Shown: positions 8,851-17,683 of the stretch, piece by piece | Numbering within the stretch: position 1 is the stretch's first letter | Layout: the number at the start of each line of letters is the position of its first letter | Assembly: GCF_014642835.1 (NCBI RefSeq) | Contig: NZ_BMJA01000004.1 | Span: forward strand, 3,678 to 67,677 | DNA length: 64,000 bases | Direction of reading: 5' to 3' | Source of the DNA: Dyella nitratireducens | GTDB lineage: Bacteria; Pseudomonadota; Gammaproteobacteria; Xanthomonadales; Rhodanobacteraceae | Program-made: the position numbers and the translations under genes | Notes under the pieces: model-generated | Seen by the model: only the letters and a program-made list of their open reading frames with translations | The model's database searches: none | What the model was told of the DNA's origin: nothing

Positions 8851-10011
8851 GTGAAGCGTATTGCCATTGATCCACGCCCGGATTGGCGGACGACTGCCGA
8901 GCGATACGGCTTTCAGTTTCATTCCATCAACGGCGAAGCTTATTGGGACGAATCCGCGTATTACGCGTTCACGCTGCAGCAGATCGAGCGTGATATCGAG
9001 GCGCCTACCGGTGAGCTGCATCAGATGGCCATGGCGTTGGTAGAGGAGGTCGTCGCTAGTGATTCTTTGATGACCAAGCTTGCCATTCCCGCGCAGTATT
9101 GGGATTGGATCGCTGCATCCTGGCGCCAACGACAGTCACATCTGTATGGCCGCATGGATCTGGTCTACGACGGCCACGGCCCGGTCAAGCTCTACGAGCT
9201 CAACTACGACACGCCTACCTCCGTCTACGAAGCGGCATTCTTTCAGTGGATCTGGTTGGAAGAACAACAGCAACGCGGCAAGCTTGCACCGAACACGGAT
9301 CAATACAATCAACTGCAGGAGTTGCTGATTCTGGCGTTTGCCACGATCGGCAAGTCGTTGCCGCGGCCGTTCTACTTCACGGCCGTACGCAGCAGCCTGG
9401 AAGACCAGGGCACCATTGAATACCTGCGCGATTGCGCCATGCAGGCCGGTGTCTATGGCGACATGATCGCCATCGAAGATATCGGGATAACGCGCCAGGG
9501 CCGGTTTACGGATTTGAACAACAAGATCATCGGCTCGCTGTTCAAGCTCTATCCGCTGGAACATCTCTTTGCCGACGCATATGGTTCCCATCTACCGGAT
9601 TCCGGCCTGCAGCTGATCGAGCCACCCTGGAAGGCTGTGTTGAGCAACAAGGGCATCATGCCGCTGCTATGGCAACGCCATCCCGGCCACCCCAATCTGC
9701 TGCCGGCTTACTTCGACGAACAACCTGCTCAGCTCTTGCCGCGAGGATGGGTAAGAAAGCCGCTGTTTTCGCGCGAAGGGGCGAATGTCGAGATCACCTT
9801 GCCCAATGGCGAAGGTGTCAGCTCGCCGGGACGATACACGCGGTGCCCGGTGATTCGGCAGGCCTTCCATCCACTGCCGCGCTTCGAAGGTGGTTTTCCG
9901 TTGATCGGCAGCTGGGTGGTTGGCGATACACCGGCGGGGATGGGGATTCGTGAGGATGCAACGCTGATTACACGGGATACGTCGCGGTTTGTGCCGCATG
10001 TGATTGTGTGA
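8851..10011 (+). CDS. ygiC: Glutathionylspermidine synthase-family ATP-grasp enzyme, YgiC-like
   Basis: A 386-residue cytosolic enzyme of the C-terminal glutathionylspermidine synthase family (YgiC/YjfC). Recognisable features are LYGRMDLVYDG near residue 105, the acidic KLYELNYDTPTSVYEA segment near 118, and the C-terminal FSREGANVEIT and GSWVVGDTPAGMGIRED motifs of the ATP-grasp fold. It probably forms a C-N bond between a peptide-like acid and an amine at the expense of ATP; the real substrate is unknown. GTG at 8851 is used, with AAGGTG upstream. It follows the YgiB-like gene in what should be an operon and converges with the cupin gene. Confidence 0.88.
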   Translation: MKRIAIDPRPDWRTTAERYGFQFHSINGEAYWDESAYYAFTLQQIERDIEAPTGELHQMAMALVEEVVASDSLMTKLAIPAQYWDWIAASWRQRQSHLYGRMDLVYDGHGPVKLYELNYDTPTSVYEAAFFQWIWLEEQQQRGKLAPNTDQYNQLQELLILAFATIGKSLPRPFYFTAVRSSLEDQGTIEYLRDCAMQAGVYGDMIAIEDIGITRQGRFTDLNNKIIGSLFKLYPLEHLFADAYGSHLPDSGLQLIEPPWKAVLSNKGIMPLLWQRHPGHPNLLPAYFDEQPAQLLPRGWVRKPLFSREGANVEITLPNGEGVSSPGRYTRCPVIRQAFHPLPRFEGGFPLIGSWVVGDTPAGMGIREDATLITRDTSRFVPHVIV

Positions 10012-10023
10012 GTGCCAAGTACA

Positions 10024-10389
10024 TTACGAGAGCTGTTCGTCCAGGCTGCGCGTCTGCGGAGTGATCTCATCGCCGGTGTGCTTGGTCGACGCGGGTTCGA
10101 TCAGCATGATCCAGCACTCTTCTTCCGCGACGGGATTGTGGCGAATGCCACGTGGCACGGTGAAGAAGTCACCTTCGCCCAGGTGGATGATTTGCTGTTC
10201 CAGCTCGATGCGCATCTGGCCTTTCACGACGTAGAACAGTTCATCCTCGTCATCGTGTGCGTGCCACACCAGATGGCCTTTCAGCTTCGCTACCTTGAGT
10301 AATTGATCGTTGACGCGGCCAATGACTTTGGGCGACCAGTAATCGGTGACGCGATCGAAAGCTTGTAGCAGGTTATGGGGTTGAAACAT
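10024..10389 (-). CDS. Cupin-domain protein
   Basis: A small beta-barrel protein of 121 residues, typical of single-domain cupins. The metal-binding motif 1 is HLVWHAHDDEDELFYVVKG and motif 2 is GEGDFFTVPRGIRHNP, so the His/Glu ligands are present. It may bind a sugar, phenolic or other small ligand; catalysis is not demonstrated. ATG 10389 is chosen because upstream in-frame ATGs lie in the repeat region and lack ribosome binding sites, and family members begin just before this point. It is convergent with the YgiC-like gene, with 12 bases between the stops. Confidence 0.82.
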   Translation of the reverse strand: MFQPHNLLQAFDRVTDYWSPKVIGRVNDQLLKVAKLKGHLVWHAHDDEDELFYVVKGQMRIELEQQIIHLGEGDFFTVPRGIRHNPVAEEECWIMLIEPASTKHTGDEITPQTRSLDEQLS

Positions 10390-10450
10390 GGGGTTGCCTG
10401 CGGGAGATGGGGAATCCTTATCGTATGCCATCTGGAGAGTCGGGGTTCGT

Positions 10451-11051
10451 CGGTTGGGGTTTACACCCTGGCGTATCCTCGCGTTTTTTGCGGTTTGAGA
10501 AGGCGATACTGCGAAGGAAGCGAGTCGCGCGTGGAGGCGAACCATTGCCTGCGGCGCTTTCGATCGCCGTAGGCGACCGAGTCACTTTTCTTTGTTGGCC
10601 CAAAGAAAAGTAACCCAAAGAAATGGCCTAAAAGGCTCGCGGCATGGGAGGGGTAAAAGCCTGAACGTTCACATCTATACGGAAAGTTGGCCGCCCAAGG
10701 TTACACGTCCCCGCTATGTCGCGAGGCGCCGTGACGCTGAGGGCTTAAAGCAGACCTCGGCGTTTGGCGGGCTTGCTTTAAGTCCTCAGTGCTTTGGCGC
10801 CTCGCGGTATCGCAACGTGGTGGAAGCGGGCGAGTCAACCATCATCGCAGGGCCTTAAACGTTCAGGCTTGTAACCTGCGTAGTGCCATGAGTTCTTCAG
10901 GCCATTTCTTTGGGTTACTTTTCTTTGGGCCAGCAAAGAAAAGTGACTCGGGCCCTTTAGGGTCCGAAAGCGCCGCAGGCAATGGTCCACCTCCACGTGC
11001 GCGTCCGTTTCCTCAGCAAATCGTGGGGATATATCAGGGTGCAAACCCCAA
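10451..11051. repeat. 600-bp long inverted repeat (MITE-like element)
   Basis: The left arm (10451-10670) and right arm (10859-11051) are inverted copies. Shared blocks in order include GAACGTTCAGGCTT, GGCCATTTCTTTGGGTTACT, AAGAAAAGTGACTCGG and GAAAGCGCCGCAGGCAATGG. The 188-base centre is itself partly palindromic (CGCGAGGCGCCG / TTGGCGCCTCGCGG). No coding sequence fits. Both outer ends carry pieces of the 74-bp hairpin repeat. It is probably a non-autonomous mobile element or composite of repeats and would fold into a very long RNA hairpin. Confidence 0.8.
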
Positions 11052-11102
11052 TATGGCGCGATGCCATACATGGCAATGTTGGGGTTTGCACCCCAACCTA
11101 CG
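11035..11102. repeat. 74-bp hairpin repeat, variant copy
   Basis: CAGGGTGCAAACCCCAATAT pairs with ATGTTGGGGTTTGCACCCCA across a short loop. It overlaps the right end of the long inverted repeat and lies about 80 bases before the TPR-sulfotransferase start. Confidence 0.8.
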
Positions 11103-11182
11103 CAGCAGGCATGTACCGATCGCGGACAAGACCCGTTACATTGGCCGATAGCATTCCTCTTGATGCATCGCCCGAATCCACC

Positions 11183-12754
11183 ATGACCGCCTTGCCCGAC
11201 CTCCAGGCCCGCCTCATCCACGCCTTCAACCGCAACGAATGGCCACGCGTGCTGCAGCTTGCCGGGGAGCTACAGCCGCTGGCGCCACGGGACGCGATGG
11301 CGCCATTCATGGCGGGCGTGGCGTACATGCAACTGCAGCAACCGCAGAAATCGGTAGACCTATTGCAGGTCGCGACGACGCTCGAACCCAACCGCGCCGA
11401 TTTCGCCGCGCAATATGCCAAAGCCCTGGCGCTTACCCGGCGGCTGCAGGAGGCACGACTGGTGGCGGATCGTGCGATGACATTGGGGCCGGGAGATCCG
11501 ATGACGTTGGACACGCTGGGTGTGGTTTACAGCCAGGCGCATGCGCACGAACAGTCCGTATCGGCTTTTCGCCGGTTGGTGACGATGGTGCCCAACCATC
11601 CGCAGGCGCGCTTCAATCTTGCCTATGCGTTGACGGCGATGGGTGATGAAGCAGCGGCTGAGCAGGAACTGGAGCATTGTGTCCGCATCGATCCTGGCTA
11701 CGGGATCGCACATCTCAATCTTGCGCAACTTCGCAGGCAGACGGCGGAGCGCAATCACGTCGAACGGCTGCGCGCGTTGTTGCCGCGTTATCCGAATCAG
11801 CCGGCTGCGCAGCTTTATCTGAATATGGCGCTGGCCAAGGAATTCGACGACCTCGGCGATTATGCGTCCGCCTTTGAGCACTACCGTCGTGGCAAATCCG
11901 TGGGGCGAGAGCGGCGTGTTCAATCGGTGCAGCGTGACGAGGCGATTTTTCAACGCTTGCAAGCAAGTTTTTCATCTGCGCCGGCAGGGCAGGGTGAAGC
12001 CGGGGATGGACCGATCTTCGTCATCGGCATGCCGCGCACCGGCACCACCTTGCTCGATCGCATCCTTTCCAGCCATCCGGATGTCTATTCAGCGGGCGAG
12101 CTGCAGGATTTCCCCGCAACGTTGCAGCGGCAATACGGCGGCAACGTACCATTGCTGCTTGATCCGTCATTGCCTGCACGTGCGCAACATATCGATTGGC
12201 GGCAGCTGGGCGCGGATTATCTGGCGGCCACGCGTCCGCATGCCGAGCACGCAAAACATTTCATCGACAAGCTGCCGCACAATTTTCTCTACGCCGGCTT
12301 TATCGCCAGTGCGTTGCCGGATGCGAAGATCATCTGCCTGCGCCGCCATCCGCTGGATACCTGCCTGGGCAACTTCCGGCATCTGTTCGAGCAGGAGACG
12401 TCCTACTACGACTACTCCTTCGATCTGCTCGATACAGGGCGCTATTACGTTGGCTTCGATCGCCTGATGGCGCACTGGCGTCGCGTGTTTCCGGGCAGGA
12501 TTTTCGAGGTTCGCTACGAAGATCTGGTGGCGGAGCAGGAAGCGACCGTGCGGGAGTTGCTCGCATTCTGCGGGCTGCCTTGGGATGATGCGTGTCTGCA
12601 ATCCGAGCGTAATGTGGCGCCGGTCAATACACCCAATGCGTGGCAGGTGCGGGCGCCGGTGTATCGCGATGCGGTTGGGCGTTGGAAGAGGTATGAGGCG
12701 CAGCTCGGCGAGTTGCGTAAGTTGCTGGAACAAGCTGGCGTTGCGATCGACTAG
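11183..12754 (+). CDS. TPR-repeat sulfotransferase
   Basis: A 523-residue protein of two parts. Residues 1-270 are tetratricopeptide-like helical repeats (for example HPQARFNLAYALTAMGDEAA). Residues 285-520 are a sulfotransferase domain. The PAPS-binding loop is GMPRTGTTLLDRIL near residue 290, and the 3'-phosphate region is around ICLRRHPLDTCLGN near 395. The family moves sulfate from PAPS to proteins or small molecules. ATG 11183 is favoured because upstream codons lie in repeat DNA, although its ribosome binding site is weak. A second, smaller sulfotransferase is at 59258. The substrate is unknown. Confidence 0.85.
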   Translation: MTALPDLQARLIHAFNRNEWPRVLQLAGELQPLAPRDAMAPFMAGVAYMQLQQPQKSVDLLQVATTLEPNRADFAAQYAKALALTRRLQEARLVADRAMTLGPGDPMTLDTLGVVYSQAHAHEQSVSAFRRLVTMVPNHPQARFNLAYALTAMGDEAAAEQELEHCVRIDPGYGIAHLNLAQLRRQTAERNHVERLRALLPRYPNQPAAQLYLNMALAKEFDDLGDYASAFEHYRRGKSVGRERRVQSVQRDEAIFQRLQASFSSAPAGQGEAGDGPIFVIGMPRTGTTLLDRILSSHPDVYSAGELQDFPATLQRQYGGNVPLLLDPSLPARAQHIDWRQLGADYLAATRPHAEHAKHFIDKLPHNFLYAGFIASALPDAKIICLRRHPLDTCLGNFRHLFEQETSYYDYSFDLLDTGRYYVGFDRLMAHWRRVFPGRIFEVRYEDLVAEQEATVRELLAFCGLPWDDACLQSERNVAPVNTPNAWQVRAPVYRDAVGRWKRYEAQLGELRKLLEQAGVAID

Positions 12755-12789
12755 AGCGGCCGCTGTTCACGATATCTATGACTCTCCTT

Positions 12790-12940
12790 GTCGTCATTCC
12801 GGCGAAGGCCGGAATCCATCGCAAGTACGAAGCATGGATTCCTCGCTCCTCAAAGCCGAGCACATCCATGTGCTCTCCCCGCGTGCCGGCCTTCGCCGGA
12901 ATGACGCCGTACTCTGAAACAGCATTGACGCGGACCTTAA
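12790..12940. repeat. 140-bp palindromic repeat, copy 2
   Basis: It starts TCGTCATTCCGGCGAAGGCC and ends with the inverted TTCGCCGGAATGACG plus the ACAGCATTGACGCG tail. It is nearly identical to 41-181 over the whole inner segment, a long shared sequence for a dispersed repeat, implying recent copying. Confidence 0.85.
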
Positions 12941-13336
12941 GTTCACGGCGTTGGTCCAAATGCGTCCTCTGAAGGACACAATATCTTCGACATTCGCTTT
13001 TCATCGGCAGATTTGATGAAGCAATACCGTGAGCATTCCGTCAAAGCAAACCATTTGCGGAAAGTTATACGCAAAAACGGAAATCGCACACCTTTTGTGC
13101 GGCAGTTCCTACTTATCGTACTTAACCGGCCATAGCATCGATCACGAAATCCGCTTGACGAAGTAAGGAGCATGCGTCCCCGCAACGGCATGCAAGCGGC
13201 ATGGCTTTTCGATTTGTTTGCGCAAACCGGATAACGGCAGGTTTGCCGCGCGTCATCGTCACCATCCTCGGGCTCCGTTTGATGCTCGAGCGGGCAGCTT
13301 TTTCTCATTGCCATGGACATGTCACAGGGGGTTCTC
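12941..13336. other. Intergenic, probable promoter region of the ThDP gene
   Basis: About 400 relatively AT-rich bases. A 20-codon frame at 13172-13234 follows AAGGAG but the spacing is too short, so I do not call it. I see no terminator or RNA gene. Confidence 0.4.
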
Positions 13337-15067
13337 ATGGTTGTCGTCGAACCACGCATCGGCTACGAGCATGTGCTCGATGCCATGGCGGAGTGGGGCA
13401 TCAAGGTTTGCGCCGGTGTCACGGGTGGCGGGCTGGTCCATTTGTTGAAGCATATGGACCCTTACCTGCCGCATCGCGCGCGCAGCGGCCAGATGGAGTT
13501 CTTTACCGTCGGCGAATATGCGGCAGGCTTCGTCCCGCTGGGCCACTATCTTGCAACCGGCGAAATCGCTGCCGCAGCGGCCACCACGGGCGCGGCAAGC
13601 AAGCTTCTGTTGTGCGGCCTGAGCGACGCCAAGTTTCACAATATCCCGGCCGTCTATCTGATCGCCGCCACGCCATCGAGCATGGCGTATCAATCGCCTC
13701 TGCAAGACACCACTGAATCCGGCAGCAACATGATCGGCCAGCTGATGGCGGAGCTGCCGCAAGGCACGTTCGTGCTGGATGACATCGAGATGCTAGATGA
13801 GCAACTCGCGGCTGCGCGGGATCAGTTGAATCAGTCGAAACCCGTGGTGCTGGTCATGCCGCCCGATGCGTTGTCGGAGATGACGTCTCGCGCGCCGGGT
13901 GGCGGTTTGGCGTTCCATCGGCAGAATGCGGTGAGTCATGAAAGTTTGGACGCGTTTCTTCAGCGCCATCTTTCGCCGCGGCGAAAGGGCCGAATCGTGG
14001 TCATGGCCGGTGACGAGGCATCGCGCTGCCGGAATCTGCCTTACCTTACGTCACGGCTGTGCGAGGTGCTGAAGGCGCCGATCGTATGGAGCATCAATGG
14101 CGCAAACGCGATAGCCAGAGACAATCCTTACGCCTGCGGTTATCTGGGTTTTGGTGGGAACGACTGCGCCACGGAGCTTTGGGATGGCTTGAATGAGCAT
14201 GACATGCTCATCACGATCGGCTTTTGCGGCGATGAATACACTGCCAATTTTTCTCCTGCCAAGGCCGGCCTGGTGTGGAACATCACGGGCAACGCGCACT
14301 TGTATGGGAGTTTGCATGGAAGTTTTCGACACCAGGTGACGGGGGAGTTCCAGCAGACGGCCGGCGACGTCGAGGCGATCCTGCGCGAGACGATTCTTTG
14401 GTGTCAGGCGCATCCTCAGGTTTGCAATGAGGACTTGCCGCTTTATACGAATCTCAACATGGGTATGCGTGGCGGCGTGCATGGTAGTGCCGTCGACATC
14501 GTGGCTTTCTATGAAAAGCTGGATGGTTTGTGGCAGCCGGACAGCGTAGGTTTCGACGATGTTTGCCTGGCCTACAAGGATCGCCAATATGTAACCCAGC
14601 GCCCTCACCCGCATGCGAGGATGTATTCCTTGTACCGCGGTTCCGCCATGGGTGGTGCCTACGGTCTTGGTTTGGGCGCAAAAATCGCCGCGCCGGACAA
14701 GCACGTTTTCGTGTTTTCCGGTGACGGTTGCTTTCGGCTCTACGGCGGTTGCCTGGTAGAAGCCCGGCAACTTGGCATCAGCTTGTTCGTGCTCGATAAC
14801 GCCAACTACGGGATCGTGGAGCAGGGGCTTTCGAAAGTTCTGCCCGATACACCGGCGCGTCGATATCACGGTGAGTTGGAGCGCATCGATTTCGGGGCGA
14901 TGGCACGCGCATGTGGATGGTCGAGCGTTCGGGTTTCGCCTGACTTGAGCAATCTTGCCGACATCATGCAGGAAGCCTATCGGCGCGATCGCCCTTCCAT
15001 GCTTGTCGAGGTGCCTGTCGACAGCCGCCAGATCGTTGGCCCCAATCCGCGGTTGAAGAATTTATAA
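13337..15067 (+). CDS. Thiamine diphosphate-dependent decarboxylase/synthase-like enzyme
   Basis: A 576-residue protein with the three-domain layout of the pyruvate decarboxylase/acetolactate synthase family. The N-terminal PYR domain carries a glutamate in VGEYAAGF near residue 60, the position that activates the cofactor. The central domain lies around residues 210-340. The C-terminal PP domain has the GDG...N motif starting FSGDGCFRLYGG and ending DNANYG (about residues 462-495), which binds Mg-ThDP. It should cleave or join 2-oxo acids; the substrate is uncertain. ATG 13337 has AGGGG seven bases upstream, better than ATG 13313. The MEKHLA protein follows within 65 bases, suggesting an operon. 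Confidence 0.8.
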   Translation: MVVVEPRIGYEHVLDAMAEWGIKVCAGVTGGGLVHLLKHMDPYLPHRARSGQMEFFTVGEYAAGFVPLGHYLATGEIAAAAATTGAASKLLLCGLSDAKFHNIPAVYLIAATPSSMAYQSPLQDTTESGSNMIGQLMAELPQGTFVLDDIEMLDEQLAAARDQLNQSKPVVLVMPPDALSEMTSRAPGGGLAFHRQNAVSHESLDAFLQRHLSPRRKGRIVVMAGDEASRCRNLPYLTSRLCEVLKAPIVWSINGANAIARDNPYACGYLGFGGNDCATELWDGLNEHDMLITIGFCGDEYTANFSPAKAGLVWNITGNAHLYGSLHGSFRHQVTGEFQQTAGDVEAILRETILWCQAHPQVCNEDLPLYTNLNMGMRGGVHGSAVDIVAFYEKLDGLWQPDSVGFDDVCLAYKDRQYVTQRPHPHARMYSLYRGSAMGGAYGLGLGAKIAAPDKHVFVFSGDGCFRLYGGCLVEARQLGISLFVLDNANYGIVEQGLSKVLPDTPARRYHGELERIDFGAMARACGWSSVRVSPDLSNLADIMQEAYRRDRPSMLVEVPVDSRQIVGPNPRLKNL

Positions 15068-15129
15068 AGCGTGGCGCATGCTCCGTCCTTTGCTTGATTT
15101 CCCCAGCATCATTGCTTGCATGGACTCTT

Positions 15130-15576
15130 ATGAATCTTCCCGGCGCAGCTTCGACGCTTTATCGCTTGCTTGCAGATAGTTATGCCCGCTGGCTTGGCCA
15201 GCCGCTGGTCGATCCCACCCTCACGGATGAGCAGGCGATTCGCTGGCTCTATGAGGAGGCGCCGTTCGGACTGCTGGCCCATGACACGCGTGCCGATCCC
15301 CGGTTCATCTACGGCAACGTTGCTGCGCAACGCTGCTTTGAATATTCCTGGGAGGAACTGATGGAGCTTCCGTCCCGATTGTCCGCGCCGCCGCAGCAAG
15401 TGGAAGACAGAAGACAGTTTCTGGAGCAGGTCAGCAAGCAAGGGTTTGCAACCGGCTATCGCGGATTGCGTATCAGCAAATCGGCGCGCACTTTTTGGAT
15501 CAACGACGGGACTGTCTGGCAGTTGGTCGACCAGGCGGGTGTGTTGCGCGGGCAGGCGGCCTTGTTCAGGACGTAA
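15130..15576 (+). CDS. MEKHLA-domain protein
   Basis: A 148-residue PAS-like protein of the MEKHLA family, which was first described at the C-terminus of plant HD-ZIP III factors and is found free-standing in bacteria. The pattern includes PFGLLAHDTRADPRFIYGN, then RCFEYSWEELMELPSRLSA and GYRGLRISKSARTFWINDGT. A small ligand or redox/light-sensing role is usual for PAS folds, but none is shown here. ATG 15130 lacks a strong ribosome binding site; an upstream TTG at 15094 is the alternative. The gene follows the ThDP enzyme and may be co-transcribed. Confidence 0.78.
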   Translation: MNLPGAASTLYRLLADSYARWLGQPLVDPTLTDEQAIRWLYEEAPFGLLAHDTRADPRFIYGNVAAQRCFEYSWEELMELPSRLSAPPQQVEDRRQFLEQVSKQGFATGYRGLRISKSARTFWINDGTVWQLVDQAGVLRGQAALFRT

Positions 15577-15585
15577 CGGTAAGGC

Positions 15586-16251
15586 TCAAGCGTGCTTGGG
15601 CTGCCGCGTTGCAGCCTGGCATTCCCGCACCATCGCCAGCAAAGCCTCGCCCGAAATCAGCTCGATCGGCTTGCCGTGCACGAAGCGTTGCGCATCATCG
15701 GTGTAATGGCCGATGGCGACGATTTTTACCGCGTCGGCGCGGTGATGCATGAGCAGGCCGTACATTTCGCGCACCACGCGTACGTCGACCAGCTTGGTGC
15801 GCCATTGCTTGCACTGCACGAGGATGGTCGCGCTGTCTTTGTGCAGGATCAGATCGATGCCGCCGTCTGCACCGCCAAGCCCGATTTCACGCACCTTGTA
15901 ACCTTGTCGCCGAAAGGCTTCGCCGACCAGCATTTCGAATTCGCGCCAATCCATCGCACTCAAGCTGCGCAGGCCGGTTTGCGAGGCAAGCAGCCGGTGC
16001 CGGCGCCGGCTGTCGAGATAGGAAATCAGTGCGGCAAGCCAGCAGGCGATCAGCAGCAACCAGGCAGCGGGAGCGTAGGCACCATCGTCGAGCGAGCTGC
16101 CCAGCGCCTGGCCGGTGGGGCCGCCAAACGTGGTCATGCACCAGGCCAGTCCATAGCGCATGGCGACATAGCCCGCTGCGCCGAGGACGAGGCCGGCCTG
16201 CCAGGGCAGTTTGGAAACCATCTCGATGCCGCCGTCTTTGCGCCTTGACAC
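15586..16251 (-). CDS. Membrane-anchored Mrr-type restriction endonuclease-like protein
   Basis: A 221-residue protein with two hydrophobic segments (about residues 17-37 and 60-78), then a Mrr-cat/PD-(D/E)xK domain at 98-205. Motifs are FEMLVGEAFRRQGYKV, the acidic GGIDLIL and VQCKQW, which supply the D and the Q-x-K of the nuclease active site. It is predicted to be an active nuclease facing the cytosol. GTG 16251 is chosen for the strong GGGAGGGGGCG just upstream. A paralogue with the same layout but without the lysine is at 47696. It converges with the MEKHLA gene (nine bases apart). Possibly DNA quality control or phage defence (inference). Confidence 0.8.
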   Translation of the reverse strand: MSRRKDGGIEMVSKLPWQAGLVLGAAGYVAMRYGLAWCMTTFGGPTGQALGSSLDDGAYAPAAWLLLIACWLAALISYLDSRRRHRLLASQTGLRSLSAMDWREFEMLVGEAFRRQGYKVREIGLGGADGGIDLILHKDSATILVQCKQWRTKLVDVRVVREMYGLLMHHRADAVKIVAIGHYTDDAQRFVHGKPIELISGEALLAMVRECQAATRQPKHA

Positions 16252-16537
16252 CGCCCCCTCCCGAGCGTCTGCTTTTTCTTGAATGCTTCAGTGACTCGCA
16301 GGTGCGGTCTTGATTTCGTCAAGCAGGAAGTGCGCCAAGGGTGGAGCGTGGCCGGGTTGCTTAAAGAGTGCTCAGCCGGTTTTAGAGCGCGCGGTGATAG
16401 TGCGTGGAAGTGCTTGTTTTGCCTAAATCAGCGAGTTACCTGCGGATGTCCGCAATACCAGCTGCGGGGCGTTGACCCGCGGTGCTCCTGTGACTTCCTG
16501 CGTCACCTGACGCAATGGGTAGGGCGCAGTGTGTCGC

Positions 16538-17050
16538 CTAGACCAATGAGCGGCGATAACGGATTTCGTGCACGGTCACGCCCCAGATGTTCTCCGTGCG
16601 GGCCTGTCCGTCGGGAGCCCAGCCGTCTGCGCGATACAGGCTGCTAGCGCGTAGATTGCCGGCCAGCAGCCAGAGTGTGGCATGGCGGTATCCCTGTTCG
16701 ACGAGGCGGTGCCGTGCAGCGGATAGCAATGCGGTGCCGAGGCCATGGCCCCACCAATCGGGATCCACGTAAAGTGCGCACAGCTCGCCGCATCCGGGCA
16801 TATCCGCATCGCGTGCCGGTGACGTGGTGGCAAAGCCACGAATGGCGCCGTCTTCTTCCACGACCAAGGTCTTGGGGCGTTGCATGTCCTGGTTGGCGAA
16901 GTCGTAGCGTCGAGCGCGTTCTTCCGGATGCAGTTGGGTAAGGTAGTCGTCGGGCAGCAGATGGCGATAGCCCACTTGCCATGCGCGCACGTGCACGCGC
17001 GCTACGCTCAACGTATCTTCGGGTTGCGCCGGCCGGATCAGCATGCGCAT
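16538..17050 (-). CDS. GNAT-family N-acetyltransferase
   Basis: A 170-residue acetyltransferase that uses acetyl-CoA. Strand beta-4 plus motif A reads LCALYVDPDWWGHGLGTALL (about residues 92-111), with the Gly-rich pyrophosphate loop G-H-G-L-G. The C-terminal N-x-x-A-x-x-x-Y pattern (NLRASSLYRADGW) is present. The start may be 17050 or the second Met at 17044. The acceptor is unknown. It lies 30 bases downstream of the dehydroquinase-like gene on the same strand, so the two may share a transcript. Confidence 0.87.
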   Translation of the reverse strand: MRMLIRPAQPEDTLSVARVHVRAWQVGYRHLLPDDYLTQLHPEERARRYDFANQDMQRPKTLVVEEDGAIRGFATTSPARDADMPGCGELCALYVDPDWWGHGLGTALLSAARHRLVEQGYRHATLWLLAGNLRASSLYRADGWAPDGQARTENIWGVTVHEIRYRRSLV

Positions 17051-17080
17051 CAGTCTCGCATGCTCCGGGTGGTGGCGTGA

Positions 17081-17497
17081 TCAGGCGGCGAGTCGTTTCA
17101 GTGCAATGCCTAGCGCAATGCTATAGCTGGTGCACGCATCGCCGTTGACGACCACGGTGGCCAGTGGTCCGTGGTGCGAAGCGCTGCCGGCTTCCAGCGA
17201 ATCCTCGCCGTCCTGCACCTCGACGTAAGGCATGTTCAGCGCATCGAGCGCATCGCCAAGGCCGGCTTCCGGATGCAACTGCGATTGCTGGGCAAGCATG
17301 CCGGGTGCGAGCACCATGAATTCCGTATGGTGTGGACGAGCGGTGCGTACCCGGGCGACGAACTCGCGCAAGCCCGTGCAGGTACACACTTCAACCGTCC
17401 GCCCCGCCGCCAATGCCAATTGCTTCAGCTGCCCCAATAGTTCGCGGCTTAGGGAGGACGCCTGAGCCTGGGGGCCTTGCACGATCATGATGGTCAC
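17081..17497 (-). CDS. Degenerate type II dehydroquinase-like protein
   Basis: A 138-residue protein whose order of strands matches type II 3-dehydroquinate dehydratase (AroQ, about 145 aa). An N-terminal IVQGPQ stands where AroQ has INGPN, a central APGMLAQQ where AroQ has NPGAYTH, then LNMPYVEVQ where AroQ has IPxxEVH, and a closing SIALGIAL. The catalytic Tyr loop, Arg and His positions are not conserved, so it is probably a non-catalytic relative. GTG 17497 gives the N-terminus expected for the fold. It precedes the GNAT gene by 30 bases. The fold assignment is from pattern only. Confidence 0.5.
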   Translation of the reverse strand: MTIMIVQGPQAQASSLSRELLGQLKQLALAAGRTVEVCTCTGLREFVARVRTARPHHTEFMVLAPGMLAQQSQLHPEAGLGDALDALNMPYVEVQDGEDSLEAGSASHHGPLATVVVNGDACTSYSIALGIALKRLAA

Positions 17498-17683
17498 GGT
17501 AACGCACCTGCATCGCATGTTTTGCGGATGGCGCATGGTCGCGCCTGCCCAGGTAAAAGCGCTATATGCGATGGCACCTGGCTGCGTAAATTCTTCGCAA
17601 AGCGGGCGGCGGCAGGGCCTGGTCACTCGTCAATGCAGCGGCATTGCGGCAAGATGCCGCCAATATCAGGAAGGGGATCGTTC

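Noticed and set aside
13172-13234. Twenty-codon leader-peptide-like frame before the ThDP gene
   Set aside because: The AAGGAG is only one base from the ATG, there is no run of regulatory codons and no attenuator hairpin was seen between it and the gene.
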